A stretch of DNA of 62,466 bases from an uncultured Alphaproteobacteria bacterium (GCA_902618015.1 CACMYX010000006.1:1-62466), one strand, 5' to 3'. Counted from the first letter of the stretch, positions 18,093-26,851 are shown. Notes: generated by a model not told the origin, from the letters alone. Numbers and translations are program-made.

Positions 18093-18792
18093 ATTTGAAA
18101 AACTTGTGTTTGGTGATTCTGGATGGGGTGATGAATTTTTAATTGCTACACTAATGACTTTATTAGTGAGTATTTTATCTATGGGCTTAGGATTATTTTT
18201 GGCAATTATTACAGTTTGGGCAAAGATAATACAAAACAGAATAGCTAGATTTATAGCAAATTTCTATACGACAGTAATAAGAGGTGTTCCTGAATTATTA
18301 GTTATTTATTTAATTTTCTTTGGGGGTAATGCCGTTGTTATGGGTATCGCTAAAGTATTTGGTTATAATAAATATATTGAACTTAATGCGCTTACAATTG
18401 CGACAATAGCCATTGCAATAATATCTGCAACATATTCCAGCGAAGTTTTAAGAGCTTCTTATTTGGCTATATCTAAAGGCCAGTTAGAAGCCGCAAGGGC
18501 ACTTGGTATGAATAAATTTAGTATTTTTTTTAAAGTTATTTCACCTCAAGTAATTAGACATGCCTTACCAGGAATAGGGAATGTATGGCAAATCACTCTA
18601 AAAGATACTTCCCTCATTTCCGTAACTGGTCTAGTCGAAATTATGCGTCAATCTAGAATATCTTCTAACGTTGAGCATTCACCTTTAACTTTCTTAATAA
18701 CAGCCGCAATATTGTATTTATGTTTAACAACAATCTCTGGCAGGGTTTTTAAAACATTAGAAGTAAATTACTCAAGAGGATTTTCGACATGA
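18085..18792 (+). CDS. Polar amino acid ABC transporter permease (HisQ/GlnP type)
   Basis: A 235-residue inner-membrane protein with about five membrane segments. It carries the conserved loop that docks the ATPase, EAARALGMNKFSIFFKVISP, and the start TLLVSILSMGLGLFLAI and IRGVPELLVIYLIFFG signatures of the His/Glu/Gln family permeases. The frame starts at an ATG inside the end of the glycosyltransferase gene (8-nt overlap). The next permease overlaps it by 4 nt, so the two would form the heterodimeric channel. Neither the ATPase nor the periplasmic binding protein is adjacent, which is unusual for this family; they may be elsewhere or shared. Confidence 0.9.
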   Translation: MFKFEKLVFGDSGWGDEFLIATLMTLLVSILSMGLGLFLAIITVWAKIIQNRIARFIANFYTTVIRGVPELLVIYLIFFGGNAVVMGIAKVFGYNKYIELNALTIATIAIAIISATYSSEVLRASYLAISKGQLEAARALGMNKFSIFFKVISPQVIRHALPGIGNVWQITLKDTSLISVTGLVEIMRQSRISSNVEHSPLTFLITAAILYLCLTTISGRVFKTLEVNYSRGFST

Positions 18793-19499
18793 TTGAATTT
18801 TTAAATAGTATTCAAAATTCTCTAATTTATAAAAATTTCTTTTTAGTCTTATCTGGCTTAGATAATACAATTTTATTATTATTAATTTCATTACCACTTG
18901 GTTTTGTTTTAGCATTATTATTTGCACTAGGAAGAGTTTCTAAAATTACATTATTATCAAGAACAATTGCTAGTTATATTTTTGTCATTAGAGGAACGCC
19001 TTTACTTGTTCAAATATATTTGATTTATTTTGGTTTAGGTTCTGTAAAATTTATTAGAGAAAGTTTTTTATGGTACGCATTGAAAGACCCTTTTTGGTGT
19101 GGGGTAATAGCACTTACAATTAATACTGTTGCATATGGAGCAGAAATTTTTCGAGGTGGCATTCAATCAATTGAGAAAAGTCAGATTGAATCAGGTTTAT
19201 CACTAGGATTTGGAAAATTTTTACTTTTAAGAAAAATTATACTACCTATAGCTATACGAAAAGTTCTGCCGTCTTATGGTAATGAATTAATACTAATGGT
19301 TAAAGCAACCTCTTTAGTTAGTCTTACAACCTACATGGAAATGACAGGTATCGCGAGAAAGATAATGGCCAAAACATTTGCACCGGTAGAAGCTTTTATT
19401 GCTGCAGGTATACTTTATCTATTTTTAAATTTTTTAATGGTACAATTTGTTAAATATTTAGAATGGAAATATAATCCACACTTAAGATTAAATAATTAA
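18789..19499 (+). CDS. Polar amino acid ABC transporter permease (HisM type)
   Basis: A 236-residue partner of the preceding permease, translationally coupled by an ATGA overlap. It has an N-terminal segment NTILLLLISLPLGFVLALLF, the family motif FVIRGTPLLVQIYLIYFGLG, and an ATPase-docking loop ESGLSLGFGKFLLLRKIILP. The last residues EWKYNPHLRLNN are cytoplasmic. It is the last gene of the plus-strand string and its end overlaps the convergent cytochrome c'-like gene by 4 nt. The substrate is probably a polar or basic amino acid or opine-like compound by family, but it cannot be fixed without the binding protein. Confidence 0.9.
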   Translation: MIEFLNSIQNSLIYKNFFLVLSGLDNTILLLLISLPLGFVLALLFALGRVSKITLLSRTIASYIFVIRGTPLLVQIYLIYFGLGSVKFIRESFLWYALKDPFWCGVIALTINTVAYGAEIFRGGIQSIEKSQIESGLSLGFGKFLLLRKIILPIAIRKVLPSYGNELILMVKATSLVSLTTYMEMTGIARKIMAKTFAPVEAFIAAGILYLFLNFLMVQFVKYLEWKYNPHLRLNN

Positions 19500-19945
19500 T
19501 TTCTAAACTTTTTGTGACATGCCCCACAATTTGCTGACATTACTTTAAAAGCATCATTTAGCATTTCACTATCTTCTAATTCAGCACTAAGTGAAATCAT
19601 TTCAATATCACTTACAAATTTATCGTTTAATTCATTAAAAGTTTCTCTATCATTCCATATTTCTTCACTAGCTCCTTTGTGCTGACTGCCTTCAGGATAG
19701 TGATCTTTAAAATCCGATGCTGCGTGTAACAAAGTTTCGTTTAATTCAAGAATTGCTTCATAATCATTTGTTTTTAATAATCTAAATATTTGAGATGACG
19801 TACTTTTAACTTTTTGCATTAAAGCCATTCTATTATTAACAATCTCTTCAAGAGATTTATCTTCTAAAGTTACTTTATGACCCATCAAAATAGTAGGTGT
19901 AATCAAGGATAGTACTATGAGTATAATTTTAGAGCGTGTAGCCAT
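19496..19945 (-). CDS. Cytochrome c'-like periplasmic protein
   Basis: A 149-residue exported protein. A signal sequence (SKIILIVLSLITPTILMG) precedes a helical body, and the haem-attachment motif CGACHKK lies near the C-terminus, as in class II cytochromes (cytochrome c' / c556), which form four-helix bundles. Size and motif position fit the family. Its start overlaps the end of the iolE-like gene by 17 nt, so the two are co-expressed on the minus strand. The function could be electron transfer or NO/O2 binding. A link to the nearby PQQ dehydrogenase is conceivable, but the genes are on opposite strands. Confidence 0.82.
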   Translation of the reverse strand: MATRSKIILIVLSLITPTILMGHKVTLEDKSLEEIVNNRMALMQKVKSTSSQIFRLLKTNDYEAILELNETLLHAASDFKDHYPEGSQHKGASEEIWNDRETFNELNDKFVSDIEMISLSAELEDSEMLNDAFKVMSANCGACHKKFRN

Positions 19946-20822
19946 TTTTTTCTAATGTAGATAAAAGGTAATTATATCCAATTTTAGCATATTCAAGTGG
20001 GTTAGCTTTTTTAGGATCCTGCTCGGCTTCAATTATGAGCCATTTTTGATATTTTTCTTCAAATAATATTTTAATTAATGGTCCATAATCAATGCATCCA
20101 TCTCCTGGAACAGTGAAAACACCATCTAAAAAAGACTCTCTAAAACTTAAGTCATCTTTAATAGATTTTAAAAAAACATCTTTTCTAATATCTTTACAAT
20201 GAACATGGTTAATTCGAGAAACATAATTTTTTAATACTCTTTTATAATCTGCTTCAGCAAACATTAAGTGTCCAGTATCGTAAAGCAAAAATGTATTTTG
20301 ATTTGTCATATCCATAAATCGATCTACATCTTCCTCGGACTGTATAATAGTTCCCATATGCTCATGATACGAAATTGGCATTCCTTCATCCATCAGCATA
20401 TCAGATAATTCACTGATTTTTTTGCAATAGCTATCCCATTCATCTCTTTCAAGTATTGGTCTTTTACTAAGAGCTTTTGATTGATCGCCTTGGATTGATC
20501 CAGATACATCAGCAAAAACAAAAACATCCGCATTAATTAACTTTAATAAATTTAAATGATCTTGGAGTGCTATCCATTCTTCTTTTACACTTCTTTCTCT
20601 AAGCATTGCGCCATACCAACCACCTGGCATTTTTAAATTAAATTTTTCTAAAAGATATTTTGTTATTCCAGGATTTCTCGGAAATTTTCCACCTAATTCA
20701 ATACCTGAAAATCCAGATGTGCTTGCATCCTCCAAACATTTTTCAATAGGAGTGTCACCTCCTAGTTCTGGCATATCATCATTGCTCCAGGCAATAGGCG
20801 CGATACCAAGTTTAATTTTCAT
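19929..20822 (-). CDS. iolE: Myo-inosose-2 dehydratase-like TIM-barrel protein
   Basis: A 297-residue member of the xylose-isomerase-like TIM-barrel family. The opening LGIAPIAWSNDDMPELGGDT is the characteristic IolE start, and the later motifs SYHEHMGT, LLYDTGHLMFAE, NHVHCKD and IIEAEQDP supply metal ligands. IolE dehydrates scyllo-inosose in inositol breakdown. No other iol genes are in the window, so a related sugar dehydratase or epimerase activity remains possible. Transcribed from a 43-nt gap shared with the divergent glutamine amidotransferase gene and followed by the overlapping cytochrome gene. Confidence 0.8.
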   Translation of the reverse strand: MKIKLGIAPIAWSNDDMPELGGDTPIEKCLEDASTSGFSGIELGGKFPRNPGITKYLLEKFNLKMPGGWYGAMLRERSVKEEWIALQDHLNLLKLINADVFVFADVSGSIQGDQSKALSKRPILERDEWDSYCKKISELSDMLMDEGMPISYHEHMGTIIQSEEDVDRFMDMTNQNTFLLYDTGHLMFAEADYKRVLKNYVSRINHVHCKDIRKDVFLKSIKDDLSFRESFLDGVFTVPGDGCIDYGPLIKILFEEKYQKWLIIEAEQDPKKANPLEYAKIGYNYLLSTLEKNGYTL

Positions 20823-20835
20823 GAAGTTTTACATA

Positions 20836-20852
20836 TTTCATGATAGATGAAA
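20836..20852. promoter_or_regulatory. Short inverted repeat in divergent iolE/amidotransferase gap
   Basis: TTTCAT (20836-20841) and ATGAAA (20847-20852) are exact reverse complements separated by GATAG, within the 43-nt region between two divergent start codons. It may be a small operator. A 6-bp arm in AT-rich DNA can also arise by chance, so support is weak. Confidence 0.25.
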
Positions 20853-20865
20853 AATAAAGATAAAT

Positions 20866-21687
20866 ATGAACATATTATTAGTCGATGGAAATGAAAAAGA
20901 AGCTTCTGATCGATATACAAAATTGGGTATGGATACTCAATTTCAAGTATATGAAAAAATTTTAAAAAAATATTCTAGCTCAACTATCAACATTACAACA
21001 ATTCATCCTGCTGTTCATAATAATTATCTTCCTTTAGGCATAAGTCTTGACGATTTCGAAGCGGTTGCTTGGACAGGAAGCTTACTTAATATATATAACA
21101 TGACAAAATCCATAACAAATCAAATAGATTTAGCTAAAGAATTATTTAAAAGAAAAAATAAAATATTTGGAAGTTGTTGGGGCCTTCAGGTCTTAGTAAC
21201 TGCCGCAGGAGGTAAAGTAAGAAAAAATCCAAATGGCCTTGAAGCAGTTTTAGCTAAAAAAATTACATTAAATCAAGATGGTGAAATTCATCCCATGTAT
21301 AAAAACAAAAAAAAATCATTTAATGCACTATGTTGGCATTATGATGAAGCAGAAAATCTTCCAAAAGAAACTAAGGTACTAGCCTCAAATAAGATCAGTC
21401 AATTCCAATCTATAAGCTTTGAAGTAAATCAATCAAGTGTTTGGGCAGTGCAATACCATCCAGAATTTAATTCAAAATGGATGGCCGGACTTATGGAAAT
21501 GAGAAAAGATATTTTGTTGGAACAAAAAGTATATAAAAATTTATCAGAATTTGAAAACGAAAAAATGATTTTGAAAAACTCTGATAATCTTGAAAAAAAA
21601 GAATTACAAATATACGATGATGTAGTTAATGAAGACATCCATTCTTTAGAAATTTCAAATTGGTTAAATCTTAATAAAAATTATTGA
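20866..21687 (+). CDS. Class I glutamine amidotransferase (GMP synthase-like)
   Basis: A 273-residue protein with the triad of class I amidotransferases: the nucleophile Cys104 in FGSCWGLQVL and His198/Glu200 in QYHPEF. It starts with a Rossmann-like strand (MNILLVDGNEKEAS). The domain stands alone, as in the GAT1/GuaA-like hydrolases, which release ammonia or hydrolyse gamma-glutamyl compounds. The C-terminal 60 residues after QYHPEF are charged and not part of the core. Divergent from iolE and convergent with glpK (17-nt overlap). The true substrate is not evident. Confidence 0.82.
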   Translation: MNILLVDGNEKEASDRYTKLGMDTQFQVYEKILKKYSSSTINITTIHPAVHNNYLPLGISLDDFEAVAWTGSLLNIYNMTKSITNQIDLAKELFKRKNKIFGSCWGLQVLVTAAGGKVRKNPNGLEAVLAKKITLNQDGEIHPMYKNKKKSFNALCWHYDEAENLPKETKVLASNKISQFQSISFEVNQSSVWAVQYHPEFNSKWMAGLMEMRKDILLEQKVYKNLSEFENEKMILKNSDNLEKKELQIYDDVVNEDIHSLEISNWLNLNKNY

Positions 21688-23152
21688 CTACATTAATAAT
21701 TGATTTCCACTTACTAATACTAGATGTTGAAATGGATTTACTAATATTTGTTTTTACTATTTTATCTTTTTTCCAAAGTTTAATGATTTGGCTTGTATTT
21801 TTTAAATATCCAGATTGAATAGCTGCAAGATATGCTGCGCCAAGTGAAGTAGTCTCAACATTACTTGGTCTAATAATTCTAATTTGAGAAATATCTGCTA
21901 AACTTTGTAGAAAGCTATTATTTTTAACCATACCTCCATCAACTCGTATCTCACTAATCTTTGTCTTAGAATCTTTTTCCATACACTCAATTAATTCATA
22001 AGTTTGAAAAGATAGGCTGTCCAAAGTTGCTTTTATGATATCTTCTTTAGAGGTATTTCTAGTGATGCCAAAAAATGTTCCTCTTGCATTAGGATTCCAA
22101 TATGGGGCGCCAAGTCCAGTTAAGGCTGGGACAAAAAATAAACTTTCATCTTTATTAGCTTTTTTATACAATTTATCAGTTTCACTAGAATCTTTTATAA
22201 ATTTTAAATTATCCCGAAGCCATTGTATGGCAGAGCCTGCTACAAAAATACTTCCTTCATAGCAAAACATTTTTTTACCATTTATTTTAAAAGCAACAGT
22301 TGTTAGTAATCTATTTTTAGATAATTTAAATTTTTCTCCAATATTCATAAGAAGAAAACAGCCTGTGCCATATGTACTTTTTGATTGCCCTTTTTTAAAA
22401 CAAGCTTGACCAATTGTTGCTGACTGTTGGTCTCCAGCCATGCCTCCAATTGGTATTGAATCACCAAATAATTTAGTAGAGCCAAAATCATATGCATTTT
22501 CAACTACAGTTGGTAAGATATTTTTTGGAATATTAAATATTTTTAAAATTTTGTCAGACCACTGCTCTTTTTGAGAGTCAAAAATCATGGTTCTTGAGGC
22601 ATTTGATATATCTGTTAGGTGAGATTTTCCCTTGGTTAATTTCCATAATAACCAGGTATCTATAGTACCAAAAAGTAAATTATTATTTTTTAAATTCTTA
22701 TTTACTTCCTTAACATTATCAATAATCCATTTAATTTTAGTAGCTGAAAAATATGGATCAAGCTCTAGACCAGTTATTTTTTGAATTTTTTTATCAATCC
22801 CTTTTCTTTTTAAATTTTCACAAAGATTAGCTGTTCTTCTATCTTGCCAGACTATTGCTCTGTAAATTGGTTGCCCGGTTTTCTTATTCCACAAAACTGT
22901 TGTTTCTCTTTGATTGGTAATTCCAATTGAAATTATATTTTTTGAATTTAACTTATTTTTTTTTAATATTTTTGAAATTAAATTTCTAATATCATCCCAA
23001 ATTTCTGTTGCATTATGTTCTACCCATCCTTCATTGGGAAAATATTGTTTAAATTCTTTTTGGACAATATCAAATATTTCAAATTTTTTATTATACAGTA
23101 CAATTCTTGAACTTGTTGTTCCTTGATCTATTACCAAAAAATATTTTTTCAT
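21671..23152 (-). CDS. glpK: Glycerol kinase
   Basis: A 493-residue FGGY-family kinase with a full-length match to GlpK by motif: the ATP/phosphate loop IDQGTTSSRIVLY at the N-terminus, NQRETTVLWNKKTG, the substrate region GLELDPYFSATKIKWIIDN, YGTGCFLLMN, and LGAPYWNPNARGTFFGI. The C-terminal signature RVDGGMVKNNSFLQSLAD is also present. It phosphorylates glycerol to glycerol-3-phosphate in the cytoplasm. Stop is 17 nt inside the convergent amidotransferase gene. It begins 3 nt after parE on the same strand, so the two are likely cotranscribed, an odd pairing that probably reflects genome compaction. Confidence 0.95.
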   Translation of the reverse strand: MKKYFLVIDQGTTSSRIVLYNKKFEIFDIVQKEFKQYFPNEGWVEHNATEIWDDIRNLISKILKKNKLNSKNIISIGITNQRETTVLWNKKTGQPIYRAIVWQDRRTANLCENLKRKGIDKKIQKITGLELDPYFSATKIKWIIDNVKEVNKNLKNNNLLFGTIDTWLLWKLTKGKSHLTDISNASRTMIFDSQKEQWSDKILKIFNIPKNILPTVVENAYDFGSTKLFGDSIPIGGMAGDQQSATIGQACFKKGQSKSTYGTGCFLLMNIGEKFKLSKNRLLTTVAFKINGKKMFCYEGSIFVAGSAIQWLRDNLKFIKDSSETDKLYKKANKDESLFFVPALTGLGAPYWNPNARGTFFGITRNTSKEDIIKATLDSLSFQTYELIECMEKDSKTKISEIRVDGGMVKNNSFLQSLADISQIRIIRPSNVETTSLGAAYLAAIQSGYLKNTSQIIKLWKKDKIVKTNISKSISTSSISKWKSIINVVNNFY

Positions 23153-23155
23153 AAA

Positions 23156-25090
23156 TTAGACGTCTAAATTTTTAATGAAATTAGCATTATTTTGAATAAA
23201 TTTAAAACGTAACTCTGCTTGTTTTCCCATTAGGGTTTCGAATAAACTTTCGGTATTCTTCATATCTTTCTTAGCTTTTTCAGAGTTAATCAATATTAGA
23301 TTTCTTTTGTTTTGATCCATTGTAGTCTCTTTCAATTGATCAGCTGGCATTTCACCCAAACCTTTAAATCTTGTAATGTTATAATTGTCAGACTTAAATT
23401 CTTTCTCAATTAATTTATCTTTCTCTTTTTCATCATAAGCGTAAAAAGATTTATTTTTGTTATAAATTTTAAATAAAGGAGGCATTGCTAGATATAGTTT
23501 ATTTTCATCAATTAAACTTTTCATATATTTATAAAAAAAAGTAATAAGTAGAGTTGCAATATGTGAACCATCTACGTCCGCATCAGTCATTAAAATTATT
23601 TTCTCATATCGAAGTTTTGAAATTTCAAAGTTTTTTCCAATACCACAACCTAAAGATTGAATAAGATTTTGTATTTCATTGTTATCAGCAATTTTAGATA
23701 GCCCAACATTATAAACATTTAATATTTTCCCCCTTAAAGGAAGTATTGCTTGAAATTCTCTATTTCTTGCTTGCTTAGCAGAACCTCCAGCACTATCGCC
23801 TTCAACAATAAATATTTCAGAATCTTTTATTGATTTACTCGAACAATCTACTAACTTACCTGGAAGACGATTTCTTTCTTTAATACTTTTTCTATCTAAC
23901 TCTTTAATTTTTGATAAATCAGTTCTTTGAAGAGCTCTTTCAATTAAATTATCTAAAAGTATTTTTGAATTTTTCTTATTAGCATTCAACCATAATAAAA
24001 ATTCTTGTTGTGTTTTTGTTTCAATTTCTTTTTGTAAATTTGGCATTATTATTCTTTTTTTAGTTTGTCCTTCAAAACTTGGATCATTAATAAAGATAGA
24101 AATAATAACATTACAATAATCAAATATATCGCTATGATTGATATTACTAATTTTTGAGAATTGATTTTTTTGGCCATAAAGTTTTATAGCTTTTAAAATT
24201 CCATTACGAATACCATTTTCATGAGAGCCACCATCTGGTGTTTCAATAGTATTGCAATATGACATTAAGCTTGAATTTTCATTTGTATTAAATGAAATTA
24301 ATGTTTCAAAATTTTCATTATCTTTAATTTTTGATTTTAATAAAAAATTTTTTTCAAATAATTTAGTGTTGTTTGCGTATTCTAATTGAAAATAATCTTC
24401 AATTCCTTTTTTATAAAAAAAACTTTTTTTGTTAGGGGTTTTATCTTTAATTAGTTCTTTATCAATTTCAAAGTTGATGGTTGTACCTCCAACTAATACT
24501 GATTTCATATTTATAAAATTATATAATTTTTTTGGAACAAATTGTGTTTCTTCAAATATGCTTTCATCTGGGATAAAAGAAATTTCTGTACCTTTTAATT
24601 TTTTGCTACATTTTTCAATTTTTATTTTTGTCTTAACCTTTCCTTTTGAGTAATCTTGTCTATACACTTTTCCATCTTTGAATACCTGAACTTGTAATAA
24701 AGAACTCAAAGCATTTACAACAGAAATCCCAACCCCGTGTAATCCACCAGAAGTTTTGTAAGCATTACTGTTAAATTTACCACCTGCATGAAGTGTAGTT
24801 AAAACTACTTCAAGTGCTCTTTTATTTTTATATTTTGGATGAAAGTCAATAGGAATACCTCTTCCATTATCTTTTATTTTTATCGAACCATCTTTTTTAT
24901 ACTGAAAACTTATATCAGTTGCGTGACCAGCTAAAACTTCATCTATACTATTATCTAGTACTTCGTTAACTAAATGATGAAGGCCATCTTGATTTGTGCT
25001 TCCAATATACATACCCGGTCTTTTACGAACTGGCTCAAGACCCTCAAGTACTTCAATATCTTTGGCATTATAAGTAGATTTTTTAGCCAC
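23156..25090 (-). CDS. parE: DNA topoisomerase IV subunit B
   Basis: A 644-residue type II topoisomerase ATPase subunit. The start KDIEVLEGLEPVRKRPGMYI is typical of ParE. The GHKL ATP site shows in DNGRGIP and in GGLHGVGISVVNAL, and the TOPRIM residues in VEGDSAGGSAKQ and DADVDGSHIATLL. The length and absence of the long GyrB insertion favour ParE over GyrB. With ParC (not in this window) it decatenates chromosomes. A short gap and the glnA terminator separate it from glnA, both on the minus strand. Confidence 0.92.
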   Translation of the reverse strand: MAKKSTYNAKDIEVLEGLEPVRKRPGMYIGSTNQDGLHHLVNEVLDNSIDEVLAGHATDISFQYKKDGSIKIKDNGRGIPIDFHPKYKNKRALEVVLTTLHAGGKFNSNAYKTSGGLHGVGISVVNALSSLLQVQVFKDGKVYRQDYSKGKVKTKIKIEKCSKKLKGTEISFIPDESIFEETQFVPKKLYNFINMKSVLVGGTTINFEIDKELIKDKTPNKKSFFYKKGIEDYFQLEYANNTKLFEKNFLLKSKIKDNENFETLISFNTNENSSLMSYCNTIETPDGGSHENGIRNGILKAIKLYGQKNQFSKISNINHSDIFDYCNVIISIFINDPSFEGQTKKRIIMPNLQKEIETKTQQEFLLWLNANKKNSKILLDNLIERALQRTDLSKIKELDRKSIKERNRLPGKLVDCSSKSIKDSEIFIVEGDSAGGSAKQARNREFQAILPLRGKILNVYNVGLSKIADNNEIQNLIQSLGCGIGKNFEISKLRYEKIILMTDADVDGSHIATLLITFFYKYMKSLIDENKLYLAMPPLFKIYNKNKSFYAYDEKEKDKLIEKEFKSDNYNITRFKGLGEMPADQLKETTMDQNKRNLILINSEKAKKDMKNTESLFETLMGKQAELRFKFIQNNANFIKNLDV

Positions 25091-25128
25091 AAATATTTCT
25101 TATCAAAAGTGTTGTTCTAAAAACATAA

Positions 25129-25155
25129 AAAAAACCGCCCTAAGGCGGTTTTCTT
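25129..25155 (-). terminator. Rho-independent terminator of glnA
   Basis: On the minus strand a 9-bp stem, AAAACCGCC with GGCGGTTTT (plus-strand arms 25131-25139 and 25144-25152, 4-nt loop), is followed by a run of Ts. It lies 20-45 nt beyond the glnA stop codon and before parE. It is the clearest terminator in the window. Confidence 0.85.
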
Positions 25156-25174
25156 TATAGAGACAAGTATAATT

Positions 25175-26605
25175 CTACACGTCGTAGTATAATTTAAACT
25201 CGTGTGGATGAGGTCTAATATTAATAGGGTCAACCTCACTCTCTTTTTTATAGCTAATATATGTTTCTATTACATCTTTAGTAAATACATCGCCCTCTAA
25301 TAAAAATGCATGATCTTTTTCAAGAGCCTCAAGAGATTCTGCTAAAGATCCAGGCGTGGATTGAATTTTAGATAAAACCTCTTCGCTCGCAGCATAAAGA
25401 TTTATATCAGTTGGATCACCGGGATTAATTTTATTTTTAATTCCATCTAATCCTGCCATTAACATAGCTGAAAATGCTAGGTATGGGTTTGCACTTGGAT
25501 CTGGGCATCTAAATTCCATTCTTTTTGCTTTAGGGCTTTGAGAATAAGCAGGAATTCTAACTGATGCAGTTCTATTTCTTTGAGAGTAAACAATGTTTAC
25601 CGGAGCTTCAAAGCCTGGTACCAATCTTTTATAAGAGTTAGTAGTTGGAGCACAAAAAGCTAATAGGGCAGGTGCATGTTTAAGAATACCACCAATATAG
25701 TTAAGAGCTAAATCACTTAGGTTAGCATAGTTACCTTCTTTATACATTAATGTGTCACCGTCTTTCCAAACACTTTGATGAACGTGCATACCTGAACCAT
25801 TATCTTCAAATAAAGGTTTAGGCATAAATGTAGCAGTCATTCCATGTTGTCTCGCAACATTTTTAACTACATACTTATATTTCATCATATCATCAGCCAT
25901 CTTCAAGAGTGGTGAAAATTCTAAATCAATTTCACATTGTCCGCCTGTTGCAACTTCGTGGTGATGCGCCTCAACAGTTAGACCAATATCTTGCATTGTC
26001 ATTACCATTTCAGTTCTAACATCTTGAAGTGTATCAACGGGCGGTAAAGGAAAATATCCTTCCTTATGTCTAGGTTTATGACCTAAATTTGGATTCTCAT
26101 CAGCACCACTATTCCATGTACCTTCAACAGAATCAACTTCATGAAATGCAAAGTTTGATCCAGAATCAAATTGTACATTGTTAAATACAAAAAATTCTGC
26201 TTCTGGTCCAAAAAATGCAGTATCTCCAATACCAGATGATTTCAAATATGCTTCAGCTTTTTTAGCAATATTTCTTGGGTCACGACTATAATCAACCAAA
26301 GTTACAGGATCTTTAATATTACAATGCAATGCTAATGTTTTTTCTGAAAAAAATGGGTCAATGTATGCAGTCGTTGCGTCTGGCAACACAATCATATCAC
26401 TGTCTTGAATTTCTTGGAAACCTCTCACAGAAGATCCATCAAAACCAAGTCCATCAGAAAATATATCTTCATCTAAAAATTTAATTGGTATTGTAAAATG
26501 TTGAGTTGTTCCTGGTATATCAGTAAAGCGCATATCAACCATTTTAATGTCCATATCTTTAATTTCAGACATTAAATCTTTTGGAGTCGAGCTTTTTAAT
26601 TTCAT
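25175..26605 (-). CDS. glnA: Glutamine synthetase type I
   Basis: A 476-residue cytoplasmic enzyme making glutamine from glutamate, ammonia and ATP. The family blocks are clear: [16 protein letters not shown] near residue 50, [10 protein letters not shown], the [13 protein letters not shown] ligand region, [10 protein letters not shown], and the Arg-rich [12 protein letters not shown]. The Tyr in [10 protein letters not shown] aligns with the adenylylation site of enterobacterial GlnA. The start codon follows AGGAG (plus-strand complement at 612-616 past 26000) with a 6-nt spacer. Upstream on the same strand lie two tandem glutamine riboswitches and glnB, so expression is probably controlled by glutamine level as well as by PII. 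A terminator follows directly. Confidence 0.97.
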   Translation of the reverse strand: MKLKSSTPKDLMSEIKDMDIKMVDMRFTDIPGTTQHFTIPIKFLDEDIFSDGLGFDGSSVRGFQEIQDSDMIVLPDATTAYIDPFFSEKTLALHCNIKDPVTLVDYSRDPRNIAKKAEAYLKSSGIGDTAFFGPEAEFFVFNNVQFDSGSNFAFHEVDSVEGTWNSGADENPNLGHKPRHKEGYFPLPPVDTLQDVRTEMVMTMQDIGLTVEAHHHEVATGGQCEIDLEFSPLLKMADDMMKYKYVVKNVARQHGMTATFMPKPLFEDNGSGMHVHQSVWKDGDTLMYKEGNYANLSDLALNYIGGILKHAPALLAFCAPTTNSYKRLVPGFEAPVNIVYSQRNRTASVRIPAYSQSPKAKRMEFRCPDPSANPYLAFSAMLMAGLDGIKNKINPGDPTDINLYAASEEVLSKIQSTPGSLAESLEALEKDHAFLLEGDVFTKDVIETYISYKKESEVDPINIRPHPHEFKLYYDV

Positions 26606-26629
26606 ATCTATCTCCTTACTTCAACAAAA

Positions 26630-26652
26630 GGGTATGCCATCCAGCCTTACCC
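26630..26652 (-). promoter_or_regulatory. Possible expression-platform hairpin between riboswitch and glnA
   Basis: On the minus strand GGGTA and TACCC (plus coordinates 26648-26652 and 26630-26634) can pair around a 13-nt loop, directly followed by TTTTG and then the glnA ribosome-binding site. This could be a weak intrinsic terminator or an anti-terminator switch element acting with the upstream aptamers. The stem is only 5 bp, so this is tentative. Confidence 0.35.
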
Positions 26653-26689
26653 GGTTAAATCATGCTCTAGTTATGAAATCTGCTTTTGA

Positions 26690-26746
26690 TGCGCGTTCCT
26701 TCAGCTTTTAGCTTACTTCCGACCTAAAATAATAGGTTGAACGATT
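26690..26746 (-). ncRNA. Glutamine riboswitch (glnA RNA motif), proximal aptamer
   Basis: Read on the minus strand, the element has the closing helix CGTTC ... GAACG, a hairpin ACCTA/TAGGT, the conserved core GGTCGGAAGTAAGC, an AGCT/AGCT hairpin, and the 3' consensus CTGAAGGAACGC. This matches the glutamine-binding glnA riboswitch known from cyanobacteria and marine metagenomes. It ends about 85 nt before the glnA start. One deviation is AAGC in place of AGGC in the core, offset by a changed partner hairpin. Confidence 0.85.
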
Positions 26747-26758
26747 TATAACTTTTGC

Positions 26759-26812
26759 ATGCGTTCCTTCGGCACAATGCCTACTTCCGACTCTAAAAGA
26801 GTTGAACGATTA
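26759..26812 (-). ncRNA. Glutamine riboswitch (glnA RNA motif), distal aptamer
   Basis: The second, upstream copy on the minus strand is a closer match to consensus. It has CGTTC ... GAACG as closing helix, hairpin ACTCT/AGAGT, core GTCGGAAGTAGGC, hairpin GGC/GCC, then CCGAAGGAACGC. It is separated from the proximal aptamer by about 12 nt and begins about 40 nt after the glnB stop. Tandem copies suggest a steeper or graded response to glutamine. Confidence 0.9.
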
Positions 26813-26851
26813 TTTGTTAATTACTAGGTTTTATATAAAAGTAAAGAAAAA

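Noticed and set aside
23156..25090. GyrB instead of ParE
   Set aside because: The N-terminal EVLEGLEPVRKRPGMYIGS pattern and the 644-residue length without the long GyrB insert favour ParE.
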